Source: Fretibacter rubidus (GTDB lineage Bacteria; Pseudomonadota; Alphaproteobacteria; Caulobacterales; Maricaulaceae). Taken from it: a stretch of DNA of 64,000 bases. The stretch spans positions 1,240,001 through 1,304,000 of the forward strand of contig NZ_CP163423.1 of the NCBI RefSeq assembly GCF_041429785.1, in the 5' to 3' direction. A program made the translations under genes and the position numbers. The notes under the pieces are model-generated. The model worked only from the letters and a program-made list of their open reading frames with translations, was not told where the DNA came from and did not search any database. Shown here in pieces: positions 1-10,545 of this stretch (within the stretch, counting starts at the first letter, position 1; every line of letters begins with the position of its first letter).

Positions 1-780
1 GGCGGTAACGGTGCGGCGGTCTTTGCCTTCTGGGCCGGCGTTGTCGCCGCTCTGATGACGAGCTTTTATAGCTGGCGTCTTATCTTTATGACATTTCACG
101 GCAAATACCGCGGTGACAAGCATACGATTGATCACGCCCATGAAAGCCCGCAAGTCATGTTAATCCCGCTTTATGCGCTGTCTTTCGGTGCCGTGTTTGC
201 GGGGGCTTATTTCTACGGCAAGTTTATGGGCTATGACGCGGTCGCGTTTTGGAATGGCGCATTGCCCGGCGGTTATGGATCTGAACCCCACGCAGGCTTG
301 CTGGCCGCTGATAATTTATATGCGGCCGCGGACACAGGCACAGCGTCAGACGCGGGTCACGGCGGCGGACACAAATATCCGGTTTGGGTGCTGGTGCTGC
401 CTGTCTTGGTGTCCGCCTTTGGGTTTATCATTGCATGGTTCATGTATATGCGCGGCGAGGGCGCGGCCAAACATATCCGCAATGTCGAAGAGACAGGAGG
501 CGGCGTGCTTTACCGTTTCCTTCTCAATAAGTGGTATATTGACGAGCTTTATGATGCGACGATTGTGCGGGCCACACGCTGGCTTGGGGATGTATTCTGG
601 AAAATCGGCGACCAAAAAATAATTGACGGGCTCGGTCCGAATGGTGTGGCCGCTTTTGCAGCAGGTGCAGCGAAGCGCGTCTCAAAGCTCCAGACAGGGT
701 ATGTCTATCACGCGGCGTTCGTCATGTTGCTCGGTGTGGCGTTGATCATCGCCCTCGTCTTTAGAACAGTGGGAGGCTAG
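1..780 (+). CDS. nuoL: NADH-quinone oxidoreductase subunit L (C-terminal part)
   Basis: The reading frame is open from the first base of the window, so the gene is cut at its 5' end; about 259 codons are visible. NuoL is the largest antiporter-like membrane subunit of complex I and takes part in proton pumping in the inner membrane. What is seen is the tail of the protein: hydrophobic helices, a polar Gly/His-rich loop (about codons 115-125), and a last helix before the stop, consistent with the NuoL C-terminus. nuoM starts 2 bases after the stop, and the nuoL-nuoM-nuoN order is the standard end of the complex I operon. Family assignment rests on position and the visible tail. Confidence 0.93.
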   Translation, partial: GGNGAAVFAFWAGVVAALMTSFYSWRLIFMTFHGKYRGDKHTIDHAHESPQVMLIPLYALSFGAVFAGAYFYGKFMGYDAVAFWNGALPGGYGSEPHAGLLAADNLYAAADTGTASDAGHGGGHKYPVWVLVLPVLVSAFGFIIAWFMYMRGEGAAKHIRNVEETGGGVLYRFLLNKWYIDELYDATIVRATRWLGDVFWKIGDQKIIDGLGPNGVAAFAAGAAKRVSKLQTGYVYHAAFVMLLGVALIIALVFRTVGG

Positions 781-782
781 CC

Positions 783-2330
783 ATGTTTGAAGGTTTGCCA
801 ATTCTATCCCTGATTACGTTCATCCCATTATTGGGTGCGTTGATTTTAATGGGCGTATCTTATTTCTCCCGTTCGGAACAAGCCAAAGCACAAATTGCGC
901 TTAACGCCCCTTGGGTCGCGTTGATCATTTCGGGCGTTGTCTTTGTGCTGTCTTTACTGCTGGTCATGTCCTTTGACAGATCAACGGCCGATTTTCAATT
1001 TTATGAAGACGCGGCCTGGCTGGGCGGCGGTATATCTTACCGCATGGGCGTGGACGGGATTTCCGTTCTCTTTATCCTACTGACTGCGTTTTTAACACCG
1101 CTTTGTATTCTTGCCAGCGCGACATCCATCAAAGACCGTATGCTGGAATATATGGTCGCGTTTCTCATCTTGGAAACACTGATGATTGGCGTGTTCTGCG
1201 CTATGGATCTTGTCCTGTTTTACCTCTTCTTTGAAGCTGTGCTCATACCGATGTATATCATCATTGGCGTTTGGGGCGGGAAGAACCGCGTTTATGCGTC
1301 GTATAAATTCTTCCTATACACGCTGCTTGGCTCTGTGCTGATGCTCGCAGCCATCTTCTGGATTTATAACTACAGCGGCCAAGTGCTGGGCGAACCAACA
1401 ACCGATATGCGTGTGTTGATGACAGAGGTCAAAATACCGGGCGGCGTACAAAACCTCCTGTGGCTGGCGTTCTTTGCCTCATTTGCTGTGAAGATGCCGA
1501 TGTGGCCCGTTCATACATGGTTGCCCGACGCCCACGTCGAAGCACCGACAGGTGGCTCTGTTATCCTTGCGGGTATCTTGCTAAAACTCGGTGGTTACGG
1601 CTTGCTGCGGTTCTCGCTGCCGCTCTTCCCAGAGGCGTCACTGAGCTTCGCGCCGCTCGTGTTTTGGATGTCCATTATTGCTATTGTCTACACATCGCTC
1701 GTCGCCTACCGCCAGAATGATATGAAAAAGCTGATTGCTTACTCATCAGTGGCCCATATGGGGTTTGTGACCATGGGTATTTTCGCGATGAATGTGCAGG
1801 GCTTGCAAGGCGCGATCTTCCAAATGCTCAGCCACGGGCTTATCTCTGGCGCGCTGTTTTTCTGTGTGGGTGTGATTTATGACCGGATGCACACACGCGA
1901 AATCTCGTTTTACGGTGGTATTGTCAAATATATGCCGGTTTATGCGACGTTCTTCTTGTTCTTTACGATGGCCAATGTCGGCTTGCCGGGGACGTCTGGC
2001 TTTATCGGTGAAATCCTAACCATGATTGGGGCCTATCAAGTTAATCCGTGGATTGCCTTTGGTGCCGCACTGGGCATGATTTTATCGGCTGTCTATGCGC
2101 TGCATCTTTACCGCGAAGTCGTGTTTGGCGAGGTGACTAATGATAAGCTTGACGGCATTGCTGATATGACCCGCCGAGAGATTATTGTGATTGCGCCGCT
2201 GGCGGTGTTCACCCTCATCTTGGGTGTGTATCCGTCCTTGATTACCGATATTACGGCGGTTTCAGTTGATAACCTTATTGCAAATTTAGAGAGCGCGACA
2301 GCCGTCGCCTCAACCGTTGGGGGACAATAG
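783..2330 (+). CDS. nuoM: NADH-quinone oxidoreductase subunit M
   Basis: A 515-residue membrane protein of normal NuoM length with about 14 predicted helices. NuoM is one of the three antiporter-like proton-pumping subunits of complex I. The conserved channel region is visible, including the [19 protein letters not shown] segment (about residues 239-257) with a functional lysine and histidines, and the [19 protein letters not shown] segment after it. The ATG lies 2 bases after the nuoL stop and nuoN begins 2 bases after the nuoM stop, so the three are surely cotranscribed and probably translationally coupled. Confidence 0.98.
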   Translation: MFEGLPILSLITFIPLLGALILMGVSYFSRSEQAKAQIALNAPWVALIISGVVFVLSLLLVMSFDRSTADFQFYEDAAWLGGGISYRMGVDGISVLFILLTAFLTPLCILASATSIKDRMLEYMVAFLILETLMIGVFCAMDLVLFYLFFEAVLIPMYIIIGVWGGKNRVYASYKFFLYTLLGSVLMLAAIFWIYNYSGQVLGEPTTDMRVLMTEVKIPGGVQNLLWLAFFASFAVKMPMWPVHTWLPDAHVEAPTGGSVILAGILLKLGGYGLLRFSLPLFPEASLSFAPLVFWMSIIAIVYTSLVAYRQNDMKKLIAYSSVAHMGFVTMGIFAMNVQGLQGAIFQMLSHGLISGALFFCVGVIYDRMHTREISFYGGIVKYMPVYATFFLFFTMANVGLPGTSGFIGEILTMIGAYQVNPWIAFGAALGMILSAVYALHLYREVVFGEVTNDKLDGIADMTRREIIVIAPLAVFTLILGVYPSLITDITAVSVDNLIANLESATAVASTVGGQ

Positions 2331-2332
2331 TC

Positions 2333-3766
2333 ATGTGGGAAAAGATTATCTTCTTTTTGCCAGAACTTATCTTGGCGGTGACGGCCTCTAACCTCTTATT
2401 GTTTGGCGTATCGGGCGGCCAAAAGCGCACAGACTTGGTGCGTTACATTGGTATTCTTGCGCTTCTAGCTTTTGCGTTTTCCAGTTTCTTCCTCGGTATG
2501 CCTGTAGGCACCGCCTTTCATGATGCGCTGATTGTTGATAATTACGGCCATTACGCGAAGCTGATATTAGGCCTTGCTGCGGCGACGGCTTTGATTTTTG
2601 CGCGGCCTTATTTGCTGTCTGAAAAGCTTGATAAATACGAATATACCGTGCTGTTGCTCTATGCCGTTTTGGGGATGAGCATTATGGTTTCAGCCAATAA
2701 CCTGCTCGCCATTTACATTGGTATCGAGCTGCAAGCGCTGGCGCTTTACATCATGGCCGCATGGAACCGTGATAGCTTACGCGCATCAGAGGCGGGGCTT
2801 AAATATTTCGTGCTGGGTGCACTGTCATCGGGTTTGCTGCTTTACGGCCTATCCATGGTTTACGGATTTACAGGTTCGCTTGATTTTGACCGCATTGCTA
2901 CTGTAATTGAAGACGGCGCTTCGCCCGGCTTGATTGCGGGCATGGTCTTTATGCTGTGTGGTTTAGGCTTTAAAATTTCTGCTGCGCCGTTCCACATGTG
3001 GACGCCCGATGTTTATGAGGGATCACCAACGCCCGTGACGGGTTTCTTTGCGGGTGCGCCAAAGTTTGCAGCGATGATATTAATCGGCCGTGTGCTGGTG
3101 GGGCCGTTCGGCGGTATTGAAGATCAATGGCAGCAAGTGATTGTTGTCTTCGCCGTGCTGTCTATGTTTGTCGGTGCCATCGGGGCCTTGGCGCAAACCA
3201 ATATCAAACGCCTGATGGCTTATTCGTCTATTGCCAATATGGGCTATGCCCTTGTTCCTTTGGCCGCGGGCGGTGAAGCGGGTATTCGCGGTATGCTGAT
3301 TTTCATGTCGATTTACATCATTACGACGGTTGGTATCTTTGCCTGTATCCTGCAAATGCGTATCCGTAATGGCATGGTTGAACAGATCAGCGATCTGGCT
3401 GGCTTATCGAAATCCAATTCGGGCCTCGCGATTATCCTGACAATCCTTATGTTCTCCCTGGCGGGTATACCGCCGCTGCTGGGTTTCTTTGGTAAATGGT
3501 ATGCTTTCTCGACAGCCGCTGATGCAGGACTTCTATGGCTTGTTGTGTTGGCGCTAATCGCCTCTGTTATTGGTGCGTTCTATTACCTGCGTATTATCAA
3601 AAATATGTGGGGCGATGATGTGGTCAATGAATTTGTCGAAGCCCCACGCAGCTTACGTTTCATCACTTTGGCCTCGGCTCTGCTGATCCTGCCTCTGATG
3701 ATTTTGCCGTTCTCGGCCCAAGGCGCGCTTGGATTAATTTCAACCGCTGCGGCCAGCTTGTTCTAG
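2333..3766 (+). CDS. nuoN: NADH-quinone oxidoreductase subunit N
   Basis: A 477-residue polytopic membrane protein and the last antiporter-like subunit of complex I. Typical NuoN signatures are visible: the GLGFKISAAPFHMWTPDVYE stretch near residue 215 and QTNIKRLMAYSSIANMGYAL near residue 288. It starts 2 bases after nuoM. birA follows after 3 bases, so the complex I operon appears to read through into cofactor genes, a gene order common in alphaproteobacteria. Confidence 0.98.
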   Translation: MWEKIIFFLPELILAVTASNLLLFGVSGGQKRTDLVRYIGILALLAFAFSSFFLGMPVGTAFHDALIVDNYGHYAKLILGLAAATALIFARPYLLSEKLDKYEYTVLLLYAVLGMSIMVSANNLLAIYIGIELQALALYIMAAWNRDSLRASEAGLKYFVLGALSSGLLLYGLSMVYGFTGSLDFDRIATVIEDGASPGLIAGMVFMLCGLGFKISAAPFHMWTPDVYEGSPTPVTGFFAGAPKFAAMILIGRVLVGPFGGIEDQWQQVIVVFAVLSMFVGAIGALAQTNIKRLMAYSSIANMGYALVPLAAGGEAGIRGMLIFMSIYIITTVGIFACILQMRIRNGMVEQISDLAGLSKSNSGLAIILTILMFSLAGIPPLLGFFGKWYAFSTAADAGLLWLVVLALIASVIGAFYYLRIIKNMWGDDVVNEFVEAPRSLRFITLASALLILPLMILPFSAQGALGLISTAAASLF

Positions 3767-3769
3767 CGC

Positions 3770-4528
3770 TTGCGATTTATTCATAAGAGTAAGACGGCAT
3801 CAACCAATCTTGATGCCCACGCCCTTGCCAAAGCGGGTGATTTAGGTCCGCTTTGGGTACGCGCGGATGTTCAAAGTGCCGGTAAGGGCCGAATGGGACG
3901 GCAGTGGGTCTCGAAATCCGGCAACCTTTATGCGTCTGGATTATTTCCCATAGATGATACACCCTTAGCGTTGGTCGCGCAGCTAAGCTTCGCGGCTAGC
4001 CTTGCGATTTCAGATACCGTTGCCGTCTATGCGCCGGATGCGGATATCACCTTGAAATGGCCCAATGACGTCCTTGTGGGCGGTGCGAAAATTTCAGGCA
4101 TTTTGCTTGAAACAGGGCAGAGCCCATCGGGTGGTTACGTCATTGTCGGCATAGGTTTGAATGTAGAACATCATCCAGATACGACCCTATATCCCGCGAC
4201 ACATTTGCTTGCTCATATGAGCGCTGACGCGCTATCAAGCCACGAACCCCTCTATACAGGGCTAGAGGCAGTCCTAGCGACATTATCTGCACGGTTTGAG
4301 GTTTGGCGCGGACGTCACGCGAAAGACGGTTTTGCTCCCTTGAGAGAGGCTTGGTTATCGCGCGCCCACGGTATTGGGCAAGTCGCCACCATTGACGGTA
4401 AGCCGGTGATAATCAAAGGGCTCGGCGAAAATGGTGAGTTGCAGGTAAGCCGTGACAATGGCACGATAGACGAAATCTTTGCGGGCGATGTCTTCTTTGC
4501 CCAATCCGAGATTAAGCAGAAAGGCTGA
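3770..4528 (+). CDS. birA: Biotin--[acetyl-CoA-carboxylase] ligase
   Basis: A 252-residue protein that activates biotin with ATP and attaches it to the carboxyl carrier protein of acetyl-CoA carboxylase. The biotinyl-5'-AMP loop GKGRMGRQW (about residues 38-46), KWPNDVL (96-102) and KISGILLE (107-114) are all present. It lacks the N-terminal DNA-binding domain of E. coli BirA, so it is the monofunctional type and not a repressor. The start is a TTG at 3770, 3 bases after the nuoN stop; no better ATG lies ahead of the conserved N-terminal STN motif. coaX follows after 2 bases. Confidence 0.95.
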   Translation: MRFIHKSKTASTNLDAHALAKAGDLGPLWVRADVQSAGKGRMGRQWVSKSGNLYASGLFPIDDTPLALVAQLSFAASLAISDTVAVYAPDADITLKWPNDVLVGGAKISGILLETGQSPSGGYVIVGIGLNVEHHPDTTLYPATHLLAHMSADALSSHEPLYTGLEAVLATLSARFEVWRGRHAKDGFAPLREAWLSRAHGIGQVATIDGKPVIIKGLGENGELQVSRDNGTIDEIFAGDVFFAQSEIKQKG

Positions 4529-4530
4529 CT

Positions 4531-5304
4531 ATGTTGCTAGCAATCGATAGCGGGAACACCAATACGCTGTTCGCCATACATGACGGCACAGATTGGGTCG
4601 TTGAATGGCGCATCGCAACAGACGCCACGCGGACTGCGGATGAATATTCTGTTTGGTTTTTTCAACTGCTCGCTATGCGCGGATTGTCGTTTAAAGACAT
4701 CAAGCGCTGCGTGATTTCCACCGTTGTGCCGCAAGCCCTGTTCAATTTACGTAATCTAACGCGGCGTCATTTGGCAGTTGAGCCTATTATTATTGGCGAT
4801 CCAGATGTTGAGGTTGGTATTGGCGTTGATATTGATAACCCTAAACAAGTGGGCGCAGACCGCCTGGTCACCGCCCTTGGCGCCGTGCTGACATATCCTG
4901 GCAACCTTATTATTATTGATAGCGGCACAGCGACCACCTTTGACGTTGTTTCCAAAGACCGCGTCTTTGAAGGCGGCATCATATCACCGGGTATCAATCT
5001 ATCCGTGAAAGCGCTGCACGAGGCGGCTGCGCAATTGCCGCGTATTGCTATCCAGAGACCAGAGCGCGTTGTCGGTAAAGACACAATCTCGGCGATGCAG
5101 TCGGGGATTTTCTGGGGCTATATAGGTCTTATTGACGGCCTTGTGAATAAAATCAAAGAAGAAGACGGTCGCGATTTCACGGTCATTGGCACGGGCGGTG
5201 TTGCGTCTTTGTTTGAAGGGGCATCGGATACAATTGATGTTTATGATCAAAACCTGACAATCAACGGCCTGTTGGAAATATCACGGATAAACAAACATTT
5301 ATAA
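4531..5304 (+). CDS. coaX: Type III pantothenate kinase
   Basis: A 257-residue kinase for the first step of coenzyme A synthesis, phosphorylating pantothenate. The N-terminal phosphate-binding motif DSGNTNT (residues 6-12), GADR (108-111) and DSGTATTFD (about 130-138) are the three type III (CoaX) signatures of the acetate kinase/Hsp70 fold. CoaX enzymes are not inhibited by CoA (known for the family). It is coupled to birA by a 2-base gap, giving a cofactor pair downstream of complex I. Confidence 0.96.
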   Translation: MLLAIDSGNTNTLFAIHDGTDWVVEWRIATDATRTADEYSVWFFQLLAMRGLSFKDIKRCVISTVVPQALFNLRNLTRRHLAVEPIIIGDPDVEVGIGVDIDNPKQVGADRLVTALGAVLTYPGNLIIIDSGTATTFDVVSKDRVFEGGIISPGINLSVKALHEAAAQLPRIAIQRPERVVGKDTISAMQSGIFWGYIGLIDGLVNKIKEEDGRDFTVIGTGGVASLFEGASDTIDVYDQNLTINGLLEISRINKHL

Positions 5305-5368
5305 GACGTCACGCGTAATCATGTTAACGGGCGTCACGTGATTACAATAAAACAATAAAAGAAAATTT

Positions 5369-7051
5369 ATGTCAAAAAATCAAGACGAGCTCGTATTTCT
5401 TCCCCTCGGTGGGAGTGGTGAAATTGGCATGAATTTGAACTTGTTTGGGTTCGGTCCTGCCCATAACCGCAAGTGGCTTATCATTGATATTGGCGTCACT
5501 TTTGGCGGCCCTGATACGCCGGGCGTTGATATCATCATGCCAGATACGCAATTTATCGAAGATAATGTTGATGACTTGCTGGGCATTGTTTTGACCCATG
5601 CGCATGAAGATCATATGGGCGCGCTGGCCCGTCTTTGGCCGCGCCTAAAATGCCCTGTCTGGGCCACGCCTTTTACCATGTATTTGGTCAAAGACCGCCT
5701 GTCCGAAGTTGGATTATTGGGCGAGGTCGAACTTCACGAAGTGCCGTTGAAATCCCGCTTTTCAATCGGTGATTTTGATTTGGAACTGGTCAGCCTGACC
5801 CATTCTATTCCTGAACCCAATGCGGTGGCCATTCGTACGCCGCTTGGCATGATACTCCATACTGGGGATTGGAAGATTGATCATGATCCGCAGATTGGCG
5901 ACCCTGTAGACGCCAAAGCCCTGACGGCGCTGGGGGATGAGGGGATACGCGCGATGATTTGCGACAGTACCAATGTCTTTACCCCTGGCTATGCAGGGTC
6001 CGAGGCAGGCGTGCGCAAAGAACTGACTAAGTTAATTGGGGAATTTCCGGGCCAAGCCGTAGCTGTGGCATCGTTCGCGTCTAATGTCGCGCGGCTCGAA
6101 TCTGTGATGATGGCGGCGCGCGAAAATGACCGCTCTGTCTGTCTTATTGGGCGGTCTATGCACCGTATGGTCGGTGCGGCTAAGGCTGTTGGGCTGCTGG
6201 ATGGTGTCGGGCACTTGCTGGATGAAGAAGAAGCGGTCTCTATGCCGCAGGGCCATGTGCTTTATTTATGTACGGGTAGCCAAGGCGAGCCTCGCGCAGC
6301 GCTGTCGCGGATTGCGAACGGCAGCCACCGTCACTTGAAACTGTCCAAAGGCGACGTGGTTATCTTTAGCTCCAAGATTATTCCCGGCAATGAAAAAGGT
6401 ATTTTCGCTCTGCAAAATGCGTTGGCGGACGAGGGCATTGATATTGTCACAGAGAAAGACCGTGATATCCATGTGTCCGGCCACCCGTGCCGGGGCGAGC
6501 TAAGCCAGATGTATGAATGGGCGCGACCCGAAATTGCGATACCTGTGCATGGTGAACGTCGGCACCTTTTGGAACATGCGAAGCTCGCGCGTACATTAGG
6601 CGTGAAAAAAGCGCTCGCGCCGCATAACGGAGAAATGATCAAGCTTGCGCCTGGTGGGCCAGAGATTGTGGATATTGTGCCAAATGGTCGCCTGCATCAG
6701 GACGGCAATGTTATCGTATCCTCGGCTGATGAGGGCCTGCGGAAACGCCTGAAAATGGCCTATGCTGGGCAGGTTGCGATTAGCCTTGTGTTTAATAGCA
6801 AAGGTCAAATTATCTCTGGACCAGACCCACGTATTGATGGATTTCCAGAAGGCCCCCATGGTGACCACCTGGAGGCAATGATGGATGATGTGGCAGACGC
6901 AGCAGAAGATGCCTATATGTCATTGGGGCGCAATGGTCGCCTTGATGAAGACATTGTCGAGGACCGTATTCGGTCCAAAGTGCGCAAATTGATAAAGACC
7001 CATACGGGTAAACGCCCTGTCGTGAATGTCATCGCGCATAAGGTGAAATAG
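5369..7051 (+). CDS. rnj: Ribonuclease J
   Basis: A 560-residue metallo-beta-lactamase/beta-CASP ribonuclease with endo- and 5'-3' exonuclease activity in RNA maturation and decay. The zinc motif HAHEDH is at residues 77-82, and later HTGDWKID, DSTN and SGHPCRGEL match beta-CASP motifs. The length is usual for the family. A 64-base gap separates it from coaX; it contains an inverted repeat (GTAATCA at 5315-5321 with TGATTAC at 5339-5345) and two copies of GCGTCACG-like sequence, which could be a regulatory or end-of-operon signal. mce follows after 8 bases. Confidence 0.97.
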   Translation: MSKNQDELVFLPLGGSGEIGMNLNLFGFGPAHNRKWLIIDIGVTFGGPDTPGVDIIMPDTQFIEDNVDDLLGIVLTHAHEDHMGALARLWPRLKCPVWATPFTMYLVKDRLSEVGLLGEVELHEVPLKSRFSIGDFDLELVSLTHSIPEPNAVAIRTPLGMILHTGDWKIDHDPQIGDPVDAKALTALGDEGIRAMICDSTNVFTPGYAGSEAGVRKELTKLIGEFPGQAVAVASFASNVARLESVMMAARENDRSVCLIGRSMHRMVGAAKAVGLLDGVGHLLDEEEAVSMPQGHVLYLCTGSQGEPRAALSRIANGSHRHLKLSKGDVVIFSSKIIPGNEKGIFALQNALADEGIDIVTEKDRDIHVSGHPCRGELSQMYEWARPEIAIPVHGERRHLLEHAKLARTLGVKKALAPHNGEMIKLAPGGPEIVDIVPNGRLHQDGNVIVSSADEGLRKRLKMAYAGQVAISLVFNSKGQIISGPDPRIDGFPEGPHGDHLEAMMDDVADAAEDAYMSLGRNGRLDEDIVEDRIRSKVRKLIKTHTGKRPVVNVIAHKVK

Positions 7052-7059
7052 GAGCGCAT

Positions 7060-7497
7060 ATGCCCAAATTTAATGTTGGCCCGCTTAATCATGTCGGCGT
7101 GGCTGTGCCCGATATCGACGCGGCGATTGCCATGTACCGCGAAAAATTCGGCGTTACAGACATAACAGAACCCAAAGATTTGCCGCCTCAAGGCGTGACC
7201 TATGCCTTTGTGAACCTCCCGAGTGGTCAGGTCGAACTTATCACGCCTTATGGCGATAATTCGCCGATTACCAAATATCTAGAGCGTAATCCCAAAGGCG
7301 GACAGCATCACCTGTGTTTTGAGGTCGAAGATATTCGTGAGGCTGTGACCGCCATGGAAACGCGCGGGATGCGGGTGTTAAATGAGCCGCGTATTGGCGC
7401 GCATGGAACGCTCGTTGTGTTTTTGCACCCGGGTGATGCGGGCGGTGTTTTGATTGAACTGATGGAAACGCCCAAAGCTGATGCGTCTCACGCCTAA
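7060..7497 (+). CDS. mce: Methylmalonyl-CoA epimerase
   Basis: A 145-residue vicinal oxygen chelate (glyoxalase-fold) protein. It interconverts (2R)- and (2S)-methylmalonyl-CoA on the propionyl-CoA to succinyl-CoA route. Metal ligands are visible as His11 in LNHVGVAVPD, a histidine in QHHLCFEVED near residue 86, and the glutamate of GGVLIELME near the C-terminus. The ATG follows a GGAGCG ribosome binding site. Its place between rnj and the DUF1467 gene is typical of alphaproteobacteria. Confidence 0.93.
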   Translation: MPKFNVGPLNHVGVAVPDIDAAIAMYREKFGVTDITEPKDLPPQGVTYAFVNLPSGQVELITPYGDNSPITKYLERNPKGGQHHLCFEVEDIREAVTAMETRGMRVLNEPRIGAHGTLVVFLHPGDAGGVLIELMETPKADASHA

Positions 7498-7506
7498 GGA
7501 TCCGCT

Positions 7507-7794
7507 ATGAACCCTTTTTCCGCATTTGTGATGTACCTCATCGTCTGGTGGCTGACGCTGTTTATGATACTGCCGATTGGTGTGCGCGGCCAAGCCGAAG
7601 AGAATGATATCGTTGAGGGGAGCGAGCCGGGAGCGCCAGTGAATTCTGACATGTGGCGCAAGATCAAACTGACCACTATCATTGGCACAATCCTTTGGGT
7701 GATTGTTTGCACGATTATCATTACGGGCATCTTTAATTGGGATGATCTCGCGCGGTTGATGGGTGTCCCCGTGGACAGCGGCGGCCCAAGCTAA
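7507..7794 (+). CDS. DUF1467 family small membrane protein
   Basis: A 95-residue protein with two predicted membrane helices (about residues 5-25 and 55-78) around a polar, acidic loop. It matches the DUF1467 family by the early VWWLTLFMILPIGVRGQ stretch, known to me as an alphaproteobacterial family between mce and proS. Function unknown. It starts 9 bases after mce, with an AAGGA Shine-Dalgarno spanning the mce stop codon, so it is likely cotranscribed. The 85 bases after it probably carry the proS promoter. Confidence 0.85.
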   Translation: MNPFSAFVMYLIVWWLTLFMILPIGVRGQAEENDIVEGSEPGAPVNSDMWRKIKLTTIIGTILWVIVCTIIITGIFNWDDLARLMGVPVDSGGPS

Positions 7795-7879
7795 ATCACA
7801 CCGTAACCATATTATTCAAAGTCTTGTTTGAGAGCAGGCAAGCGGCTAAGGCTAGTCCAACGTCACAAAGGATTCGACT

Positions 7880-9208
7880 ATGCGTTTATCCCGCTACTTT
7901 CTGCCTGTTTTAAAAGAAACACCAGCGGACGCGACCATCGCCTCGCATCAATATATGCTGCGCGCGGGCATGATGAAACAAAATAGCGCGGGTATCTACA
8001 GCTGGCTGCCGCTGGGTTATAAAGTGCTTAAAAATATCGAAGCCATTGTACGTGATGAGCAAAACAAAGCTGGCGCCAATGAAATGTTGATGCCGACGAT
8101 ACAATCGGCGGATTTATGGAAAGAAACGGGCCGTTATGATGACTACGGCCCAGAGATGCTACGTATTACAGATCGTCACGAACGCGAGATGTTATATGGT
8201 CCCACCAATGAGGATATGATAACCGACATATTCCGGTCTTTTGTGCGCTCTTACAAAGACTTACCGCAGCTTCTTTATCATATTCAGTGGAAATTTCGTG
8301 ATGAACGCCGCCCCCGTTTTGGTGTGATGCGTGGCCGTGAATTTTTGATGAAAGATGCCTATAGCTTTGATCTGACCAAGGAAGACGCGGTCAAAAGCTA
8401 TAACCGTATGTTTGTGGCTTACCTCAACACATTCGCACGGTTAGGCCTCAAAGCTGTGCCGATGCGCGCAGATACAGGACCGATTGGCGGCGACCTTAGC
8501 CATGAGTTTTTAATTCTGGCCGATACGGGCGAAAGCGAAGTATTCTGCCATTCCGATTTGGTTGATATGGCCGCACCCGGTGATGTGGATTACGATAGTG
8601 ATTTACAGAGCTTTGTCGATGCGCGCACATCGCTTTATGCGGCGACTGACGAAATGCACGAGCCTGATGAATTTGCTAAAGTTCCGGGTGACAAGCAGCT
8701 ATCCGCGCGCGGTATTGAAGTCGGGCATATCTTTTACTTTGGCGATAAATATTCTGGCCCTATGGGCGCAAAAGTTATGGGCTCTGACGGCAAGGAAAGT
8801 AATGTCATGATGGGGAGCTACGGTATCGGTGTGTCGCGCCTTGTCGGCGGCATCATCGAGGCGAGCCATGATGAAAATGGTATCATCTGGCCCAAATCGG
8901 TCACGCCCTTTGGCGCAGGTATCATCAATCTGAAAGCAGGCGACGATGGCACTGATGCGGCCTGTGAGGATTTATACGGCAAACTATCCAAAGCGGGCAT
9001 CGACCCGCTCTATGACGACAAAGCCGATCGTGGCGGCGTGAAATTCGGTCGTATGGACCTTATCGGCTTGCCATACCAACTGGTCATTGGCCCGCGCGGT
9101 GTCAAAGACGGCATTGTCGAGGTCAAAGACCGCAAGACGGGCGAGAAGCAAAATCTGTCATATGACGAAACTTTAAATTACATTACTGCGCAATATCGGG
9201 ATAAGTAG
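7880..9208 (+). CDS. proS: Prolyl-tRNA synthetase (short type)
   Basis: A 442-residue class II synthetase that charges tRNA-Pro. Class II motif 2 is seen in [20 protein letters not shown] and motif 3 in [17 protein letters not shown], followed by the anticodon-binding domain. At 442 residues it lacks the roughly 180-residue editing insertion of E. coli-type ProS, which is the usual alphaproteobacterial form, so editing of Ala-tRNA-Pro must be done elsewhere if at all. The start has an AAGGA ribosome binding site. lolC begins 5 bases downstream. Confidence 0.97.
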   Translation: MRLSRYFLPVLKETPADATIASHQYMLRAGMMKQNSAGIYSWLPLGYKVLKNIEAIVRDEQNKAGANEMLMPTIQSADLWKETGRYDDYGPEMLRITDRHEREMLYGPTNEDMITDIFRSFVRSYKDLPQLLYHIQWKFRDERRPRFGVMRGREFLMKDAYSFDLTKEDAVKSYNRMFVAYLNTFARLGLKAVPMRADTGPIGGDLSHEFLILADTGESEVFCHSDLVDMAAPGDVDYDSDLQSFVDARTSLYAATDEMHEPDEFAKVPGDKQLSARGIEVGHIFYFGDKYSGPMGAKVMGSDGKESNVMMGSYGIGVSRLVGGIIEASHDENGIIWPKSVTPFGAGIINLKAGDDGTDAACEDLYGKLSKAGIDPLYDDKADRGGVKFGRMDLIGLPYQLVIGPRGVKDGIVEVKDRKTGEKQNLSYDETLNYITAQYRDK

Positions 9209-9213
9209 CGCCC

Positions 9214-10545
9214 ATGAACGCGCAAACGCCCCATATGAAAGCCGACATTCCGCCGCAAATGATTGGCGCGCAAAATGCGCCCTTTGGCAAAGTCGAGCGG
9301 ATGATTTCGCGCAGATATTTAGGCGCGAAGAAAAAAGACGGCGGCGTTGGCCTCATCGCGGCGTTGTCCTTTATCTGTATTATGCTGGCTGTGGCGGCGA
9401 TGATTATCATCATGTCGATTATGAACGGCTTTCGCGGTGAAATGATCCGCCTGACCATTGGGTCTGAAGGCCATATGTATGTCGCCTCTTCATCCCCGCA
9501 GCCCACCCCCGATAGCGTTGCGCAGCTAGAACGTCGTGTGGCGACTGTGGAGGGTATCGAAAAAGTGTTTGAAATGACGCAAGCCAATACCATGGTGCAA
9601 ACGAGTAGTGGTGTCACAGGCGTGCAAGTCATCGGCATTACCCCTGCGAGTATGAAGGATTTTGCCCTAATCTCTGACAATCTTGTCCTCGGCTCTCTTG
9701 ATGGTTTCGGGGAGGGACGCGGCCAAGACAACCAAGTTGCAATGGGTAGCGGCGTCGCGCGGCAATTAAACGTCACAGCCGGCGATACAGTCGTGGTCTA
9801 TAGCCCCCGTGTCCGCGCGAGCCCCATGGGGTCGACCCCTATTCGCAAGACGTTCACTGTGGGGGCTATTTATGAAATTGGTCTGCTGCAAGCTGATACG
9901 CTTTATATGTATATGGGGCTAGAACAGGCGCAGCTTTTGTTTAACGACGGAAAGACGGACGGGACGCTGCAAATCCGTTTGGACAACCCTGACGAGATTG
10001 ATGCCATGGTGCAAAAGGTTGCTAATGCGGCGGGTGAGCCATTGTTTATTGAGACATGGCGTGACCGCAACCAAAGCACAGCAACAGCGCTTCGGACCGA
10101 GCAAATCGTGATGCGTATGATCTTCATGATCGTCGTCATAATTGCGACGTTTCCTGTGCTGTCGGCGATGATTATGCTTGTGAAGAACAAATCGCGCGAT
10201 ATCGCCGTGCTGCGCACGATTGGCGCGACACAGGCGGGGATATTACGGATATTTTTAATGTCAGGTGCCGCAATTGGTGTGTTGGGAACACTCGCGGGTC
10301 TTATCTTTGGTATTCTATTTTGCCTGAATATTGAACCGATACAAAAGGCAATTGAATTTGTCTCTGGCGCGCCTTTATTTCCTGCCGATGTCTACGGCTT
10401 GTCGGGGATTATCCCTGTTAAAATCGTCTGGACAGAGGTACTAGGCGTGGCGTTTTGGGGATTTCTAATCACGACACTCGCCACATATTTACCCGCGCGC
10501 AATGCCTCCAAAATCGACCCTGTGGACGCGCTGAGGTATGAGTAG
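9214..10545 (+). CDS. lolC: Lipoprotein-releasing ABC transporter permease LolC/LolE
   Basis: A 443-residue inner-membrane permease that, with LolD, releases mature lipoproteins to LolA for transport to the outer membrane. Four membrane helices are visible: one near residues 45-70 after an ISRRYLG motif, then three in the C-terminal third, with a large periplasmic domain between. The FtsX-like KNKSRDIAVLRTIGAT motif is typical. Only one LolC/E-type gene is here, as is common in alphaproteobacteria. The extended N-terminus makes the exact start uncertain. It overlaps lolD by 8 bases. Confidence 0.95.
   Translation: MNAQTPHMKADIPPQMIGAQNAPFGKVERMISRRYLGAKKKDGGVGLIAALSFICIMLAVAAMIIIMSIMNGFRGEMIRLTIGSEGHMYVASSSPQPTPDSVAQLERRVATVEGIEKVFEMTQANTMVQTSSGVTGVQVIGITPASMKDFALISDNLVLGSLDGFGEGRGQDNQVAMGSGVARQLNVTAGDTVVVYSPRVRASPMGSTPIRKTFTVGAIYEIGLLQADTLYMYMGLEQAQLLFNDGKTDGTLQIRLDNPDEIDAMVQKVANAAGEPLFIETWRDRNQSTATALRTEQIVMRMIFMIVVIIATFPVLSAMIMLVKNKSRDIAVLRTIGATQAGILRIFLMSGAAIGVLGTLAGLIFGILFCLNIEPIQKAIEFVSGAPLFPADVYGLSGIIPVKIVWTEVLGVAFWGFLITTLATYLPARNASKIDPVDALRYE

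Noticed and set aside
9183-9776. 197-codon minus-strand frame inside lolC
   Set aside because: Antisense shadow of a well supported gene.
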